From JBKPCD01 sp046727175 (GTDB lineage: Bacteria; Acidobacteriota; Vicinamibacteria; Vicinamibacterales; 2-12-FULL-66-21): DNA of 50,435 bases. The notes under the pieces were generated by a model, which saw only the letters and a program-made list of their open reading frames with translations, searched no databases and was not told the DNA's origin. The translations under genes were made by a program, and so were the position numbers. The stretch is taken from assembly GCA_046727175.1 (NCBI GenBank), contig JBKPCD010000048.1:1-50435 (forward strand), written 5' to 3'. Positions 10,792-19,136 of the stretch are shown in pieces (positions within the stretch are counted from its first letter, which is position 1; every line of letters starts with the position of its first letter).

Positions 10792-11201
10792 ATGAGCGCT
10801 GTCGCACACGTGATTACGTTCCGGTCGTCGAAGTTCGACGTCACGAAGGAACGCCCGAATCCCATCAACCCGATTGCTGGCGAAAGCGTACTCGCGTGGC
10901 TGCGCGACCAGTTGAAGAGTAGTTCGTACGAGGTGACCACCCCCGACACCGAAGATTGGGGCTGGTACGTTTACGTGAAAGCTGCTGAAGCACGTATCTC
11001 GTCGGCGCGAGTGCCGACGCCACGGAATACACAGATTCCGATATCGACTGGACCATCCAAATCCACCGCGAGAGGTCCTTGAAGGACAGGATCACCGGCG
11101 CGAACAAGCTGACGGCTGACGATCGATTGTCGAGGCTGACTGAGAACATCATCCGCGCCGAACCCGGGATTCAGGGCGTGGAAGTCGATAGGGATGCCTG
11201 A
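10792..11201 (+). pseudogene. Uncharacterised conserved protein, frameshifted
   Basis: The first frame gives VAHVITFRSSKFDVTKERPN and EDWGWYVYVKAAEA, then turns into nonsense after about 10991. A second frame, open from 10992, continues TYLVGASADATEYTDSDIDW, IHRERSLKDRITGANKLTAD and ends at 11201. Inserting one base after GAAGC at 10991 restores a 136-residue protein of a family I recall only as hypothetical. The full conservation of both halves points to a very recent lesion or a sequencing error. Confidence 0.7.
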
Positions 11202-11323
11202 GATTTCGCGCTTGGTTACACGTTTCGACTACGCTGCTCGAGTCGGCCGATTGCTCGCGTTTACGGGAATGATGGCCCGAGAAGTTCCGTTCGAGAGCCG
11301 CTCGACCTCTGAGGCCGAAGTTC

Positions 11324-11821
11324 ATGGACGTCGATGACATTCGCACGCTCTATTCATTCAACCAGTGGGCCACGAATCGTCTCGTCGAGGCCGCGCGGCG
11401 GCTCGACGCAGGCGAGTTCGTGAGAGATCTCGGCACGAGTTACGGATCGGTCCGCGGGACGCTCGTCCACACGATGTGGGCGGAGTGGATCTGGCTACGC
11501 CGGTGGCGGGGTGAATCGCCGAGGCGCCAGTTCGACGAGGGCGACTATCCCGATCTGGATACGATTCAATCACGCTGGCAGGAGATTGACGACGATCGGC
11601 GGGACTTCATTGGCGCGTTGACGCCTGAGCGTTTGCGGACGCGACTCGCTTACGAGAACCTCCAGGGTCAACGTTGGGAGTACCCGCTCGTGCAGATGAT
11701 GCAGCACGTGGTGAATCATTCATCCTACCATCGGGGCCAGGTCGTGACGCTCCTCCGACAACTTGGGCAAAAGCCGCCATCGACCGACTTCCTCGTGTAC
11801 TTCGACGAGGGCGGGAAATAG
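11324..11821 (+). CDS. DinB family protein (putative metal-dependent)
   Basis: 165 residues beginning MDVDDIRTLYSFNQWATNRL, a classical DinB helix 1. His49 (LVHTMWAEWIWLRRW) and the pair His132/His136 (NHSSYHRGQVVTLLRQLG) form the three-His metal site of the DinB/YfiT superfamily. Members act as thiol-S-transferases or hydrolases; the target is not evident. No operon partner. Confidence 0.9.
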   Translation: MDVDDIRTLYSFNQWATNRLVEAARRLDAGEFVRDLGTSYGSVRGTLVHTMWAEWIWLRRWRGESPRRQFDEGDYPDLDTIQSRWQEIDDDRRDFIGALTPERLRTRLAYENLQGQRWEYPLVQMMQHVVNHSSYHRGQVVTLLRQLGQKPPSTDFLVYFDEGGK

Positions 11822-11851
11822 TCAGTCGCCCGGCCACCGGTCGACATGGCA

Positions 11852-11869
11852 GCGCCGCACCTGCGGCGC
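11852..11869. terminator. Short perfect hairpin between convergent genes
   Basis: GCGCCGCA (11852-11859), loop CC, TGCGGCGC (11862-11869) in the 97-bp gap between DinB (+) and the histidine kinase (-). No T-run. Possible bidirectional terminator. Confidence 0.4.
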
Positions 11870-11918
11870 GACGGCCGCTGGCAGATCATCGCCGTCGTCG
11901 GGAGCGAGGTGCGTTGGG

Positions 11919-13046
11919 TCACGCCGGCAGCGGCTCGGTTGTTTCGCTGTCGGAGCGATCTGATGAAGGATCCATCTCATCACGAGTGATGAGCGGCAGG
12001 TCGACGATGAACGAGCTGCCCAGGCCTGGACCTGCGCTCTCCGCCCTGATGTCCCCGCCGTGTTGTTCGACGAGACTTCGAACGATGGCGAGGCCAAGGC
12101 CCAGTCCATCGGCTCCGCCCCCCGATTCACGCACGAACGGTTCGAAGATTCGCTCGAGCATGTCGCTCCGAATCCCCACGCCTGTGTCGCGGATGACGAT
12201 CAGCGCGTGATCGTTCACCCTGTGCGCTGAAACGAAGATCTCGGCCCCTTCGGGTGAGTACCGCGATGCGTTCGACAGGAGGTTCGCGAAGACCTGCTGA
12301 AGCCGTCCCGTGTCGCCGTCGGTCCACATCGGCGGCACGACGGCAATGTCCGTGCTGAGGCACTGCTGCTTCTGCGCGAACATCAGTGCGGCCGCATCCA
12401 GTGCGGCCACGAGCGTATCCTCGAGACGCAGTTTCGCGGTCTCGATTCGCAACCCCTGCGCGTGCACGCGAGCCACGTCCACGAGATCGTCGATGACGCG
12501 ACCGAGGCGGGACGCCGATCCAAGAATCAACTTTGTCGCGCGCTCACGCGTTTCTTCCGACCTGTCCCGTTCGAGCAGCGACGCGGCGAGTTGGACGGTT
12601 GCCAGTGGGCTGCGCAGTTCGTGTGCCACGAACTGAAGGGCGCTGTTCCTTTCGTCGTGCGTCGCGGTCGTGGTCTCGTGTTCGGTCTTGTGGCGATAGA
12701 TCAACCAGCAGAGGAACATCGAGCTGCCGAACATCAGCAACGTATCCGCACGAATATGATCTGGGCGACGGGCGAGTGGGGCCAGCGGCTGAATGAACAA
12801 CATGTTGCCGACTGTCGTCCCCAACGAGCTCGCGAGCACGCCCGAGCCAAGTCCGCGCCATGAAGTCAGCGCCGCCGCGACCGACACGAATAGCAGCAGC
12901 GGCATTCGTTCGCCGAGCCACGGCACGATCGCCCATAGCACGATTGCCGTCCCGCCAACGGTTCCAACGGCAACACTCAGGTCGGGGACGAGATCGTAAC
13001 GTGTGAGGCTGGCGCGGGGTCGACGAACTGGTACGTGCGCGAACAT
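11919..13046 (-). CDS. Membrane sensor histidine kinase with DUF4118-like sensor
   Basis: 375 residues. The N-terminal part has three to four membrane segments (VGTVGGTAIVLWAIVPWLG, LLLFVSVAAALTSW, GVLASSLGTTVGNMLF, TLLMFGSSMFLCWLIY) arranged as in the DUF4118 region of KdpD-type sensors. Then follow the H-box FVAHELRSPL, N-box FANLLSNASRYSPEG, G1 RDTGVGI and G2 DGLGLGLAIVRSL. It would autophosphorylate on the H-box His. No response regulator lies next to it, so it is an orphan. Start at 13046 follows GAGGGGAG; a start 19 codons earlier lacks one. Confidence 0.92.
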   Translation of the reverse strand: MFAHVPVRRPRASLTRYDLVPDLSVAVGTVGGTAIVLWAIVPWLGERMPLLLFVSVAAALTSWRGLGSGVLASSLGTTVGNMLFIQPLAPLARRPDHIRADTLLMFGSSMFLCWLIYRHKTEHETTTATHDERNSALQFVAHELRSPLATVQLAASLLERDRSEETRERATKLILGSASRLGRVIDDLVDVARVHAQGLRIETAKLRLEDTLVAALDAAALMFAQKQQCLSTDIAVVPPMWTDGDTGRLQQVFANLLSNASRYSPEGAEIFVSAHRVNDHALIVIRDTGVGIRSDMLERIFEPFVRESGGGADGLGLGLAIVRSLVEQHGGDIRAESAGPGLGSSFIVDLPLITRDEMDPSSDRSDSETTEPLPA

Positions 13047-13232
13047 GCAACGACTCCCCTCGTGGAGTTGAAGCCGCAAATTGACGAGTATGAAACCATA
13101 CAATGCGCCACAAGCTCAAGTATTTCAAGCTGAGCCGTTCAGGTATCGTCCTGCTCACGAAACTGGCGTGTTTCCAGGCTGCTGTCCCGTCAACCGAGTG
13201 ACCCGACCTGCACGCGGCCGGAGGTGCCGAAC

Positions 13233-13710
13233 ATGTTCCAGATGATGCCCATTGGCTTCGTGCGCGGTGGGCGCAGCAGTCTTCGGGACGATTTCTGGGG
13301 GGACGTCACGGCCTCGATCGAGCTGCGGCCGGAGATTCCCTCGGAAAGCCGGATCGGCCTCGGCATTCTCGCATGTGGAAGTGATTTTCGTCTTCGACCG
13401 GGACGCCGCGGATCAGCCGATCGAATGGATTCGTCGTCCACGCGGGGATTCGCGCTGGCCGATCGTCGGAGTTTTTGCGCAGCGCGGCCGGCGGCGGCCG
13501 AATCGCCTCGGCGCAACGATCGTCCGCGTGATCGGTCTCCGGAATCGGGGCATCGACATCATCGGACTGGACGCTCTTGAGGGTACGCCTGTCCTCGACA
13601 TCAAGCCGGTGATCACGCAGTTCCTTCCGCGCGAGCCTGTCGGTCAGCCGACGTGGGCAACGGAGTTGATGGTGGATTACTTGAAGCCGGAGCACGAGCG
13701 ACGCGAGTGA
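13233..13710 (+). pseudogene. trmO: tRNA m6t6A37 methyltransferase TrmO-like, frameshifted
   Basis: The N-terminal frame reads PIGFVRGGRSSLRDDFWGDV and TASIEL; after about 13340-13365 the next frame continues FSHVEVIFVFDR, then RRPNRLGATIVRVIGL and LEGTPVLDIKPVITQF. These are the successive motifs of the UPF0066/TrmO fold, which methylates t6A at tRNA position 37 using SAM. The shift between frames is +1 (one extra base or two missing). A GGAGG stands 7 nt before ATG 13233. TrmO is dispensable in bacteria, so real decay is possible. Confidence 0.8.
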
Positions 13711-13750
13711 GAGACGTGATTGAGCTTGCCAAATACAGGAGCAGTTACCA

Positions 13751-13885
13751 GTGGCAGACTCGGACTTCGATCTGAGAGCGTTGTACGACGCGATTGATGA
13801 ACAGCGTCGCGCACGATATCTGTGGCTTGGCCAACCCGCCCCGTCTTTCACCCGGCCGATCCCGCGTCGCCTACGTGAGCGGTGA
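13751..13885 (+). pseudogene. Possible N-terminal fragment of a small helix-turn-helix protein
   Basis: A GTG-started 44-codon frame with AGGAG upstream. The first 22 residues (DFDLRALYDAIDEQRRAR) look like helix 1 of small XRE-type regulators; afterwards the sequence is proline-rich and unlike any domain before the stop. Weak evidence. Confidence 0.3.
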
Positions 13886-13958
13886 AGGACGGGGAGACAG
13901 TCCTGGCGACAGAACGTCAGATAGACTAGATCCATACGGCGAATAGAAAGGAGACTCA

Positions 13959-14462
13959 GTGGTTCGTTTCCATCTGGCGCAGGTGAACATCGGACGAATT
14001 CGGGCGCCGCTCGAACACCCGGTCATGGATGGATTCCGGTCTCAGCTGGACGTCATCAACGCCCTCGCCGATCGCAGTCCTGGATTTGTCTGGCGACTGC
14101 AGACGGAGGAAGGCAATGCCATGGCGATTCGGCCGTTTGCTGACGAGCGTATGGCGATCAACATGTCCGTCTGGGAATCGCTCGACGCGCTTCAGCACTT
14201 CGTGTATCGGAGCGCGCACGTCGGGCCGCTTCGAGATCGGAAACAGTGGTTCGAGCCGATCGAGGGGCCGATCCTGGCCCTGTGGTGGATTCCTGCGGGA
14301 CACATTCCGACAGTCACCGAGGCGCTCGAGCGTCTTCAGCACCTCAAGGAACACGGACCTTGCCCCGAAGCGTTCACGTTCAGGAAGTCATTCCCATCTC
14401 CGGGTGATGCGAGCGTTGAACTGGTGCGCTTCAACACAGACCTGTGCGAATGGGCCACTTAA
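13959..14462 (+). CDS. DUF3291 domain protein
   Basis: 167 residues, dimeric alpha/beta-barrel type. Signature stretches are FHLAQVNIGRIRAPLEHPVM, SPGFVWRLQTEEGNA, MSVWESLDALQHFVYRSAH and LWWIPAGHIPTVTEALERL, the hallmark of DUF3291. The fold suggests a heme- or small-molecule-handling monooxygenase, but no function is established. GTG 13959 follows AAGGAG. Confidence 0.93.
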   Translation: MVRFHLAQVNIGRIRAPLEHPVMDGFRSQLDVINALADRSPGFVWRLQTEEGNAMAIRPFADERMAINMSVWESLDALQHFVYRSAHVGPLRDRKQWFEPIEGPILALWWIPAGHIPTVTEALERLQHLKEHGPCPEAFTFRKSFPSPGDASVELVRFNTDLCEWAT

Positions 14463-14498
14463 GGTCATTCATCGCGTTAAGTCTCGCGGCGCCCCCCT

Positions 14499-14993
14499 AT
14501 GACGGCACCAGGCAAACACGTCATCGTTTTCACTGACGGCGCGTGTTCTGGAAATCCTGGCCCTGGCGGTTACGGTGCCATTCTGCAGTACGGCGAGCAT
14601 CGTCGCGAGCTGTCGGGCGGTTTCAGGCGGACGACAAACAACCGCATGGAATTGACCGCCGCGATAAAAGCCCTCGAGGCTCTGAAAGAGCCTTGCTCCG
14701 TTGTGCTCTTTACCGACTCCGAGTACGTGGCCAACGGCATCTCGAAGGGTTGGGCCCGCACGTGGCGCGCGAAGGCATGGCGTCGTGAAGGAAGGACGGT
14801 TCCCAATTGGGAGCTGTGGCACAGACTGCTCGCGCTTTGCGAGCACCATCGTGTTCGGATCGAGTGGGTCGAAGGACATGCCGGTCATGCGGAGAACGAA
14901 CGCTGCGATAGCCTCGCGGTGTGCGCCGTTGCCGAACCCGGGCTGCCGATCGACGAAGGATACGAACGACCACCATCGCCGGGTGAGGCGTGA
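14499..14993 (+). CDS. rnhA: Ribonuclease HI
   Basis: 164 residues. The DEDD metal site is complete: Asp13 (FTDGACSGNPGPGGYG), Glu51 (TTNNRMELTAAI), Asp73 (LFTDSEYV) and Asp137 (NERCDSLA), with the flexible-loop His127 (VEGHAGH) and the basic handle region KGWARTWRAKAWRR. It removes RNA from RNA-DNA hybrids. A short C-terminal tail extends beyond the usual end. It starts 36 nt after DUF3291 and may be cotranscribed with it. Confidence 0.97.
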   Translation: MTAPGKHVIVFTDGACSGNPGPGGYGAILQYGEHRRELSGGFRRTTNNRMELTAAIKALEALKEPCSVVLFTDSEYVANGISKGWARTWRAKAWRREGRTVPNWELWHRLLALCEHHRVRIEWVEGHAGHAENERCDSLAVCAVAEPGLPIDEGYERPPSPGEA

Positions 14994-15037
14994 TTGCGGT
15001 CGGAAGTTGAGCGGATCTGCGAGATGAACCAGAGCAT

Positions 15038-15148
15038 ATGGACGCGGGTAAACACGCCCGAAGCTCCATTGGCGTGAACGAACTGCCGCTCAACATTCCA
15101 GTTGAAATCGAGCTCATCGTCGAGGCTGCGGACACGCAGGCACGATAA
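15038..15148 (+). pseudogene. C-terminal fragment of a RidA/YjgF protein
   Basis: A 36-codon piece reading ARSSIGVNELPLNIPVEIEL and IVEAA before the stop. RidA proteins end with a catalytic Arg followed by xxVGVxxLPxxxxVEIExIA, exactly this pattern. The preceding 90 residues are absent. The stop is 2 bp before the next start. Confidence 0.5.
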
Positions 15149-15150
15149 CC

Positions 15151-15673
15151 ATGCACGAGGACCGCATCCGCGCTCAACTCGCGCTCGTCGAGGAACACGT
15201 GCGTCGTGAAAACGCTCACGACCTGCCCGGGATCATGGCAACCTTTGGTCACCATGCGTGGTATGACGATGAGCCATGGGGTGAGCATCACGAGGGGCTT
15301 GAGGCGGTCTCAGCGTATTATCAGGACCTTTTGACCGCTTTGCCGGATCTGCGGATCGACATTACCCACTGCCTGGCAGCTGAAGACGGCGTGGTGCTCG
15401 AAGTACGTATCAGCGGAACGCATCTAGGATCGTGGCGCGGCCTGCCGCCGACGGGTCGACGAGTGACATTTCCCCTTTGGAGTCTTCTCCTTCGATCAGG
15501 GCGGACGACTCGCGGGTGAACGCATTTACTACGATCGTGCCAGCGTCCTGCAGCAAGTAGGGCTCTACCACGATCCTCAAACGGTCCTCGGACGGCTCGA
15601 GACCGTGGTTGCACATCCCGTCACTATCGCTCGAGCCTTCGCGCGCAAGCTCACCAGGCGTGCCACGACATAA
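15151..15673 (+). pseudogene. SnoaL-like ester cyclase, frameshifted
   Basis: The first frame (MHEDRIRAQLALVEEHVRRE, HAWYDDEPWGEHHEGLEAV, RISGTHLGSWRGLPPTGRRV) is a standard NTF2-fold ester cyclase up to TFPL, then reads into junk. The second frame, from about 15476, continues FGVFSFDQGGRLAGERIYYD and RASVLQQVGLYHDP to 15673. The break falls at the CCCC run 15472-15475, a +1 shift (one extra C or two bases lost). A restored protein would have about 173 residues. Homopolymer position makes a sequencing error possible. Confidence 0.8.
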
Positions 15674-15854
15674 GCAGATTCATCGAGTACCCGCATCCGG
15701 TCGGTGTCGTCCCTGGAGTGGGTCAGAGGTCCGGCTGCTTGCCCGCGAGGGCTGGTGGGTCCAGTTGGTGGGTCACTTCCCCTTCGTTGGAATACCGATT
15801 GTTACGACGCTCGCGAGGCTTTCGCGAACCAAAGCCGGACAGGTGTGATCAGTT

Positions 15855-16811
15855 GTGCAAATTCGCACCCTCGAGAGCGGTGATTTCGACGCTGCTGCTC
15901 GGCTCCTGGTGGAAGCGTACCCGTACAGGGCCCACGAACCATCGTCATGGACGCGGCCTGCTCCACACGAACAGCCGGAACGCTGGGGTATCTTTTGTGC
16001 GTCGTCCGACAAGGGTCGCTCATCAACAGCAGAAATTGTCGGCTACGCTGCCCTCTGGATAGTGGAGCAGCAGAAATTCCGGTTCGATGTCATCGTCAGC
16101 TCGGGCCATGTACGCCGTGGTTTGGGGACGCAGTTGTTGGAGATCGTCCTTCAGCAGGCGCGGCGGCGTGGCGCCGCCACGCTCCAGGCCCGCGCGTGTC
16201 ACGACGCGCCCCACGCGCTCGCGTTTCTCGCTCGACGTGAGTTCGTGGAGACCATGAGGATGCGACGGTTTGTGCTCCAGCTGGCCCATGTCGACCTGCG
16301 ATCACTCGTCGCCAGCACAGATCTAACTAACGACCCCGATGTCTCCATCGCGGCCGTCTCGCCCGAGCAAACCGCTGATATTCGATTCTGGCGAAGGCTT
16401 GCGGACCTTCATGACGCTGCCCGCGAAGGGTGGCCGGATCCCGATCCTGGCGGCCCGATCTCGGCATGCGCGCCCGACGCAATCCGGTCGATGCTGATAC
16501 CGTCGCCTGAACCGCCCCTCGGCTTTTTCGTGGCGTCGTCTCACAACCGGTTTGCCGGATATAGCGTGTTGGTCCGAAGACGTCACACGGGCGAAGCGCA
16601 GTTCGCCGCGACTGCTGTTCGACCCGACGCACGAGGCCGTGGCATCGCGACGGCATTGCGAGCGCATTGTCTTCTTGTCGCGCAACGCACCGGATACAGT
16701 ACCGTGCACAGCGCTTCCGGTAGTGACGCCCTGATCCGCATCAACAGGCGATTCGGGTTCAAAGAGACCTACTGCGAGGTTCGACTTGTCCGGCGACTGG
16801 TACCGGCATGA
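15855..16811 (+). CDS. Tandem GNAT acetyltransferase
   Basis: 318 residues with two GNAT folds. The first has the acetyl-CoA loop VRRGLGTQLLEIVLQQARRR (about residues 89-108) and a FLARREF ending; the second has RPDARGRGIATALRAHCLLV (about 256-275) and INRRFGF. Such double-GNAT proteins often acetylate small amines or antibiotics. GTG start at 15855; no strong Shine-Dalgarno. The stop at 16809-16811 is immediately followed by the methyltransferase remnant. Confidence 0.85.
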   Translation: MQIRTLESGDFDAAARLLVEAYPYRAHEPSSWTRPAPHEQPERWGIFCASSDKGRSSTAEIVGYAALWIVEQQKFRFDVIVSSGHVRRGLGTQLLEIVLQQARRRGAATLQARACHDAPHALAFLARREFVETMRMRRFVLQLAHVDLRSLVASTDLTNDPDVSIAAVSPEQTADIRFWRRLADLHDAAREGWPDPDPGGPISACAPDAIRSMLIPSPEPPLGFFVASSHNRFAGYSVLVRRRHTGEAQFAATAVRPDARGRGIATALRAHCLLVAQRTGYSTVHSASGSDALIRINRRFGFKETYCEVRLVRRLVPA

Positions 16812-16868
16812 GAGTTCTCTGGCCCGAGGCTTGCGATCAGGTCGATCGAAGAGCTCGGCGAGATACGC

Positions 16869-17252
16869 ATGGCCGCTACGACGCGTTTCCTGGACGATTA
16901 CGAGGGCGGACGGTCCGCAGGTCGCTACATCCAGGCCGAGTTGCCGACGCTGCCATTTCGCGATAAGTCCTTCGACCTGGCGCTCTGCTCACACTTCCTG
17001 TTTCTGTACACCACTCAATTGGGAGCAGAGTTCCATCGACTCTCGATTCGGGAGATGTGCCGGGTGGCGACTGAAGTACGAATCTTCCCGTTGCTGACGC
17101 CTGCCGGTGGACGATCGCCTTACGTGGACCAGACGATAGACGACCTCGACCGGCTTGGCCACGACGTCTCGATTGAGAGAGTGCCGTATGAGTTTCAGAA
17201 GGGTGGCAACGAGATGCTGCGGATTCGTCGGCGTCGGTGGCCGCGGGATTGA
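16869..17252 (+). pseudogene. C-terminal half of a class I SAM methyltransferase
   Basis: 127 residues reading LPTLPFRDKSFDLALCSHFL then FLYTTQLGAEFHRL, VRIFPLLTPAGGRSPYVDQT and YEFQKGGNEMLRIRR. FDLALCSHFLF is motif IV of Rossmann methyltransferases. The SAM-binding GxGxG motif and first strands are missing; in-frame similarity begins a few codons upstream (ELGEIRMAA, about 16851), right behind the GNAT stop. I recall the intact family as about 230 residues. It cannot bind SAM as it stands, so it is treated as a truncated remnant although it has an ATG and an open frame. Confidence 0.7.
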
Positions 17253-17274
17253 CGGCTCCAGCGAGAGGTCATGA

Positions 17275-17658
17275 ATGATCAAGCTCGTGTACTGTTTTGG
17301 CAAGAGGGCAGGTTTGAGCTTCGACGAGTTCTCGCGCTATTGGCGCGACGTCCACGCACCGATCGGACGCCGGATTCCGGGCATTCGGCGATTCGTCCAG
17401 AGCGTTGCGATCCGCGACGGCAGGGACGCTCATCAACCGAGCTTCGACGGGATGGTCGAACTGTGGTTCGACGATGTCGACGCCGTGCTGAGAGCACGAG
17501 AGAGCCCCGAATGGCAGGCATCCACCGCGGACGAACAGCACTTCATCGATCAGAGTCGAACGGCGTACTTCCTGAGTCACGAGCGGACGATCGTCGATGG
17601 CGAGCGTGGGGATGTGGAGAGAGACTCGGGCGATGGACGCCGCAGCTCGACGGCATGA
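17275..17658 (+). CDS. EthD-family dimeric alpha-beta barrel protein
   Basis: 127 residues starting MIKLVYCFGKRAGLSFDEFS, followed by RYWRDVHAPIGRRIPGIRRF and FDGMVELWFDDVDAV. The YWRDxHAP motif is diagnostic of EthD, small proteins linked to oxygenase systems. The last 25 residues are polar and probably unstructured. It starts 22 nt after the methyltransferase remnant. Confidence 0.9.
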   Translation: MIKLVYCFGKRAGLSFDEFSRYWRDVHAPIGRRIPGIRRFVQSVAIRDGRDAHQPSFDGMVELWFDDVDAVLRARESPEWQASTADEQHFIDQSRTAYFLSHERTIVDGERGDVERDSGDGRRSSTA

Positions 17659-17915
17659 ACGCATTCAAGCGCACGAGGCGCCCGGCAGCTGAATTGTCGG
17701 TCCGCCCAGCGATGCTGCGCGTTCGTGGCGACTTTGACATGAGATTGATCACTTGTATCGCGCCTTACGTCGCGTCGATGGCGACGTCAGCGTCCGCTCT
17801 GGGCAGCGTTGCGCATGCGGATAATAGAGAACTGCAGTTGCGCAGGTGACGGGCATCGATCGCCCATACGACCGCAGGCCCACCGCCTGCAGTCACTCGC
17901 GGCTCGAATCGCGCG
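17659..17915. other. Intergenic region, no gene seen
   Basis: No convincing frame. A small stem GCAGGC/GCCTGC lies near 17872-17888. Nothing else recognised. Confidence 0.4.
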
Positions 17916-18677
17916 ATGTCGCGCTCCTCATTCACGTGGAACAACACGGTCGTGAGGCGCAAGCCGTCGACTGTGCGACAGACGCAAGAGGCGCTCGATT
18001 GGCTGAAACGCCATGGCACCAGGGCAAACCGGGACGGGATGGCACGATACGCGATCCCGTCGGCCAACGCCTTCGGCGTATCCATGTCCGACATCCAGGC
18101 CCTCGCGAGACGGCTTGGACGAAGTCACGACCTTGCCGCCGCGCTCTGGAACAACGGCTGGTACGAAGCGCGGACGCTCGCGCCGTACGTGGACGAACCA
18201 GCTGCCGTGACGCCCGCACAGATGGACCGCTGGTGCCGCGACTTCGATAACTGGGCGATCTGCGACACGGTCTGCTTTGCCCTCTTCGATCGCACGCCCC
18301 ACGCGTGGCGGAAGGTCGAACAGTGGTCGCACCGTCGCGAAGCGTTCGTCAAGCGAGCGGCGTTTGCGCTGCTGTGGGGCCTCACCGTCCATGACAAGAG
18401 TGCAACCGACGAGCCGTTCCGGCGGAGTCTCGTATTCGTCGAGCGCGCCGCGACCGATGGCCGCCACTTCGTCAAAAAAGCCGTCAACATGGCGCTGCGT
18501 GCGATCGGCAAACGCAATCGCGCGCTCAATGCCGCCGCGCTGGAGGTGGCAAAGCGTCTTGCGGCGTCTGCAGAGCCGGCCGCACGCTGGGTCGGATTGG
18601 ACGCGGCGAGGGAGCTGACCAGTCTCTCGGTCACGCGGCGGCTTGCAAAGCATCGCGCGACAAAACTGGAACAATGA
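17916..18677 (+). CDS. AlkD-like DNA alkylation repair protein
   Basis: 253 residues of HEAT-like helical repeats. The central RWCRDFDNWAICDTVCFALF matches the DNA-contact/active-site helix of AlkD (NWDxxD type), with HRREAFVKRAAFALLWGL and FVKKAVNMALRAIGKRN forming later repeats typical of PF08713. AlkD excises 7-methylguanine and other alkylated bases by a non-flipping mechanism. The ATG at 17916 has no clear Shine-Dalgarno; a GTG (VRQTQEAL) nineteen codons in is an alternative. Followed after 3 nt by a membrane protein gene. Confidence 0.88.
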   Translation: MSRSSFTWNNTVVRRKPSTVRQTQEALDWLKRHGTRANRDGMARYAIPSANAFGVSMSDIQALARRLGRSHDLAAALWNNGWYEARTLAPYVDEPAAVTPAQMDRWCRDFDNWAICDTVCFALFDRTPHAWRKVEQWSHRREAFVKRAAFALLWGLTVHDKSATDEPFRRSLVFVERAATDGRHFVKKAVNMALRAIGKRNRALNAAALEVAKRLAASAEPAARWVGLDAARELTSLSVTRRLAKHRATKLEQ

Positions 18678-18680
18678 GCC

Positions 18681-19136
18681 GTGCTCGAGAACAGTGTTCG
18701 CCTGAAGCTCTTGACACGGCTGCTTCGACTCGCAGGCGTCGTGACCATCGCCGCATTTCCGGCCATGCTGCTGCCGACCGACTGGATGGCCTCCACGCAC
18801 TGCTGGCTCGGGCTTGGCGAGTTCCCCGCAACTCCGGTCGTCGATTACCTGACGAGATCCGTCGCCGCGTTGTACGGCTTCCATGGCGCGCTCGTGCTTC
18901 TCGTCTCACGAGATCCGGTGAGATTCCGGCCGATCGTGACGTACATTGGCATGATGAACATCGTGTTCGGGATCCTGATGATCCTCGTGGATCTCCATGC
19001 GCGTCTTCCGATCTCCTGGGTGCTCGGCGAGGGTCCTCCGATAATCGCGTTCGGGATCTGTGTGTTCCTGCTGAACAAACCCGCGCGGTCACCCGTCACC
19101 ACTGAGAGGGCGCGGTCTGATCGTCGTGCCCGGTAG
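18681..19136 (+). CDS. Four-helix inner-membrane protein
   Basis: 151 residues, GTG start three bases after the AlkD-like stop. Hydrophobic segments lie at about 12-31, 53-76, 85-108 and 118-132. No family recognised; the YGFHGALVLLVSRDP and MNIVFGILMILVDLHARLP stretches resemble small DUF membrane proteins of acidobacteria. Probably cotranscribed with the AlkD-like gene. Confidence 0.75.
   Translation: MLENSVRLKLLTRLLRLAGVVTIAAFPAMLLPTDWMASTHCWLGLGEFPATPVVDYLTRSVAALYGFHGALVLLVSRDPVRFRPIVTYIGMMNIVFGILMILVDLHARLPISWVLGEGPPIIAFGICVFLLNKPARSPVTTERARSDRRAR

Noticed and set aside
15725..15850. Decayed HicA-like toxin (SGSEVRLLAREGWWVQ)
   Set aside because: Only a short suggestive stretch; the downstream part needs two frame changes to resemble HicA.
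3500..17300. Integron cassette array (small unidirectional genes; GCGTTRRRY-like motifs at 9905-9913 and 14474-14482)
   Set aside because: No matching RYYYAAC partners at proper distance, no repeated attC structures between genes and no integrase in the window.
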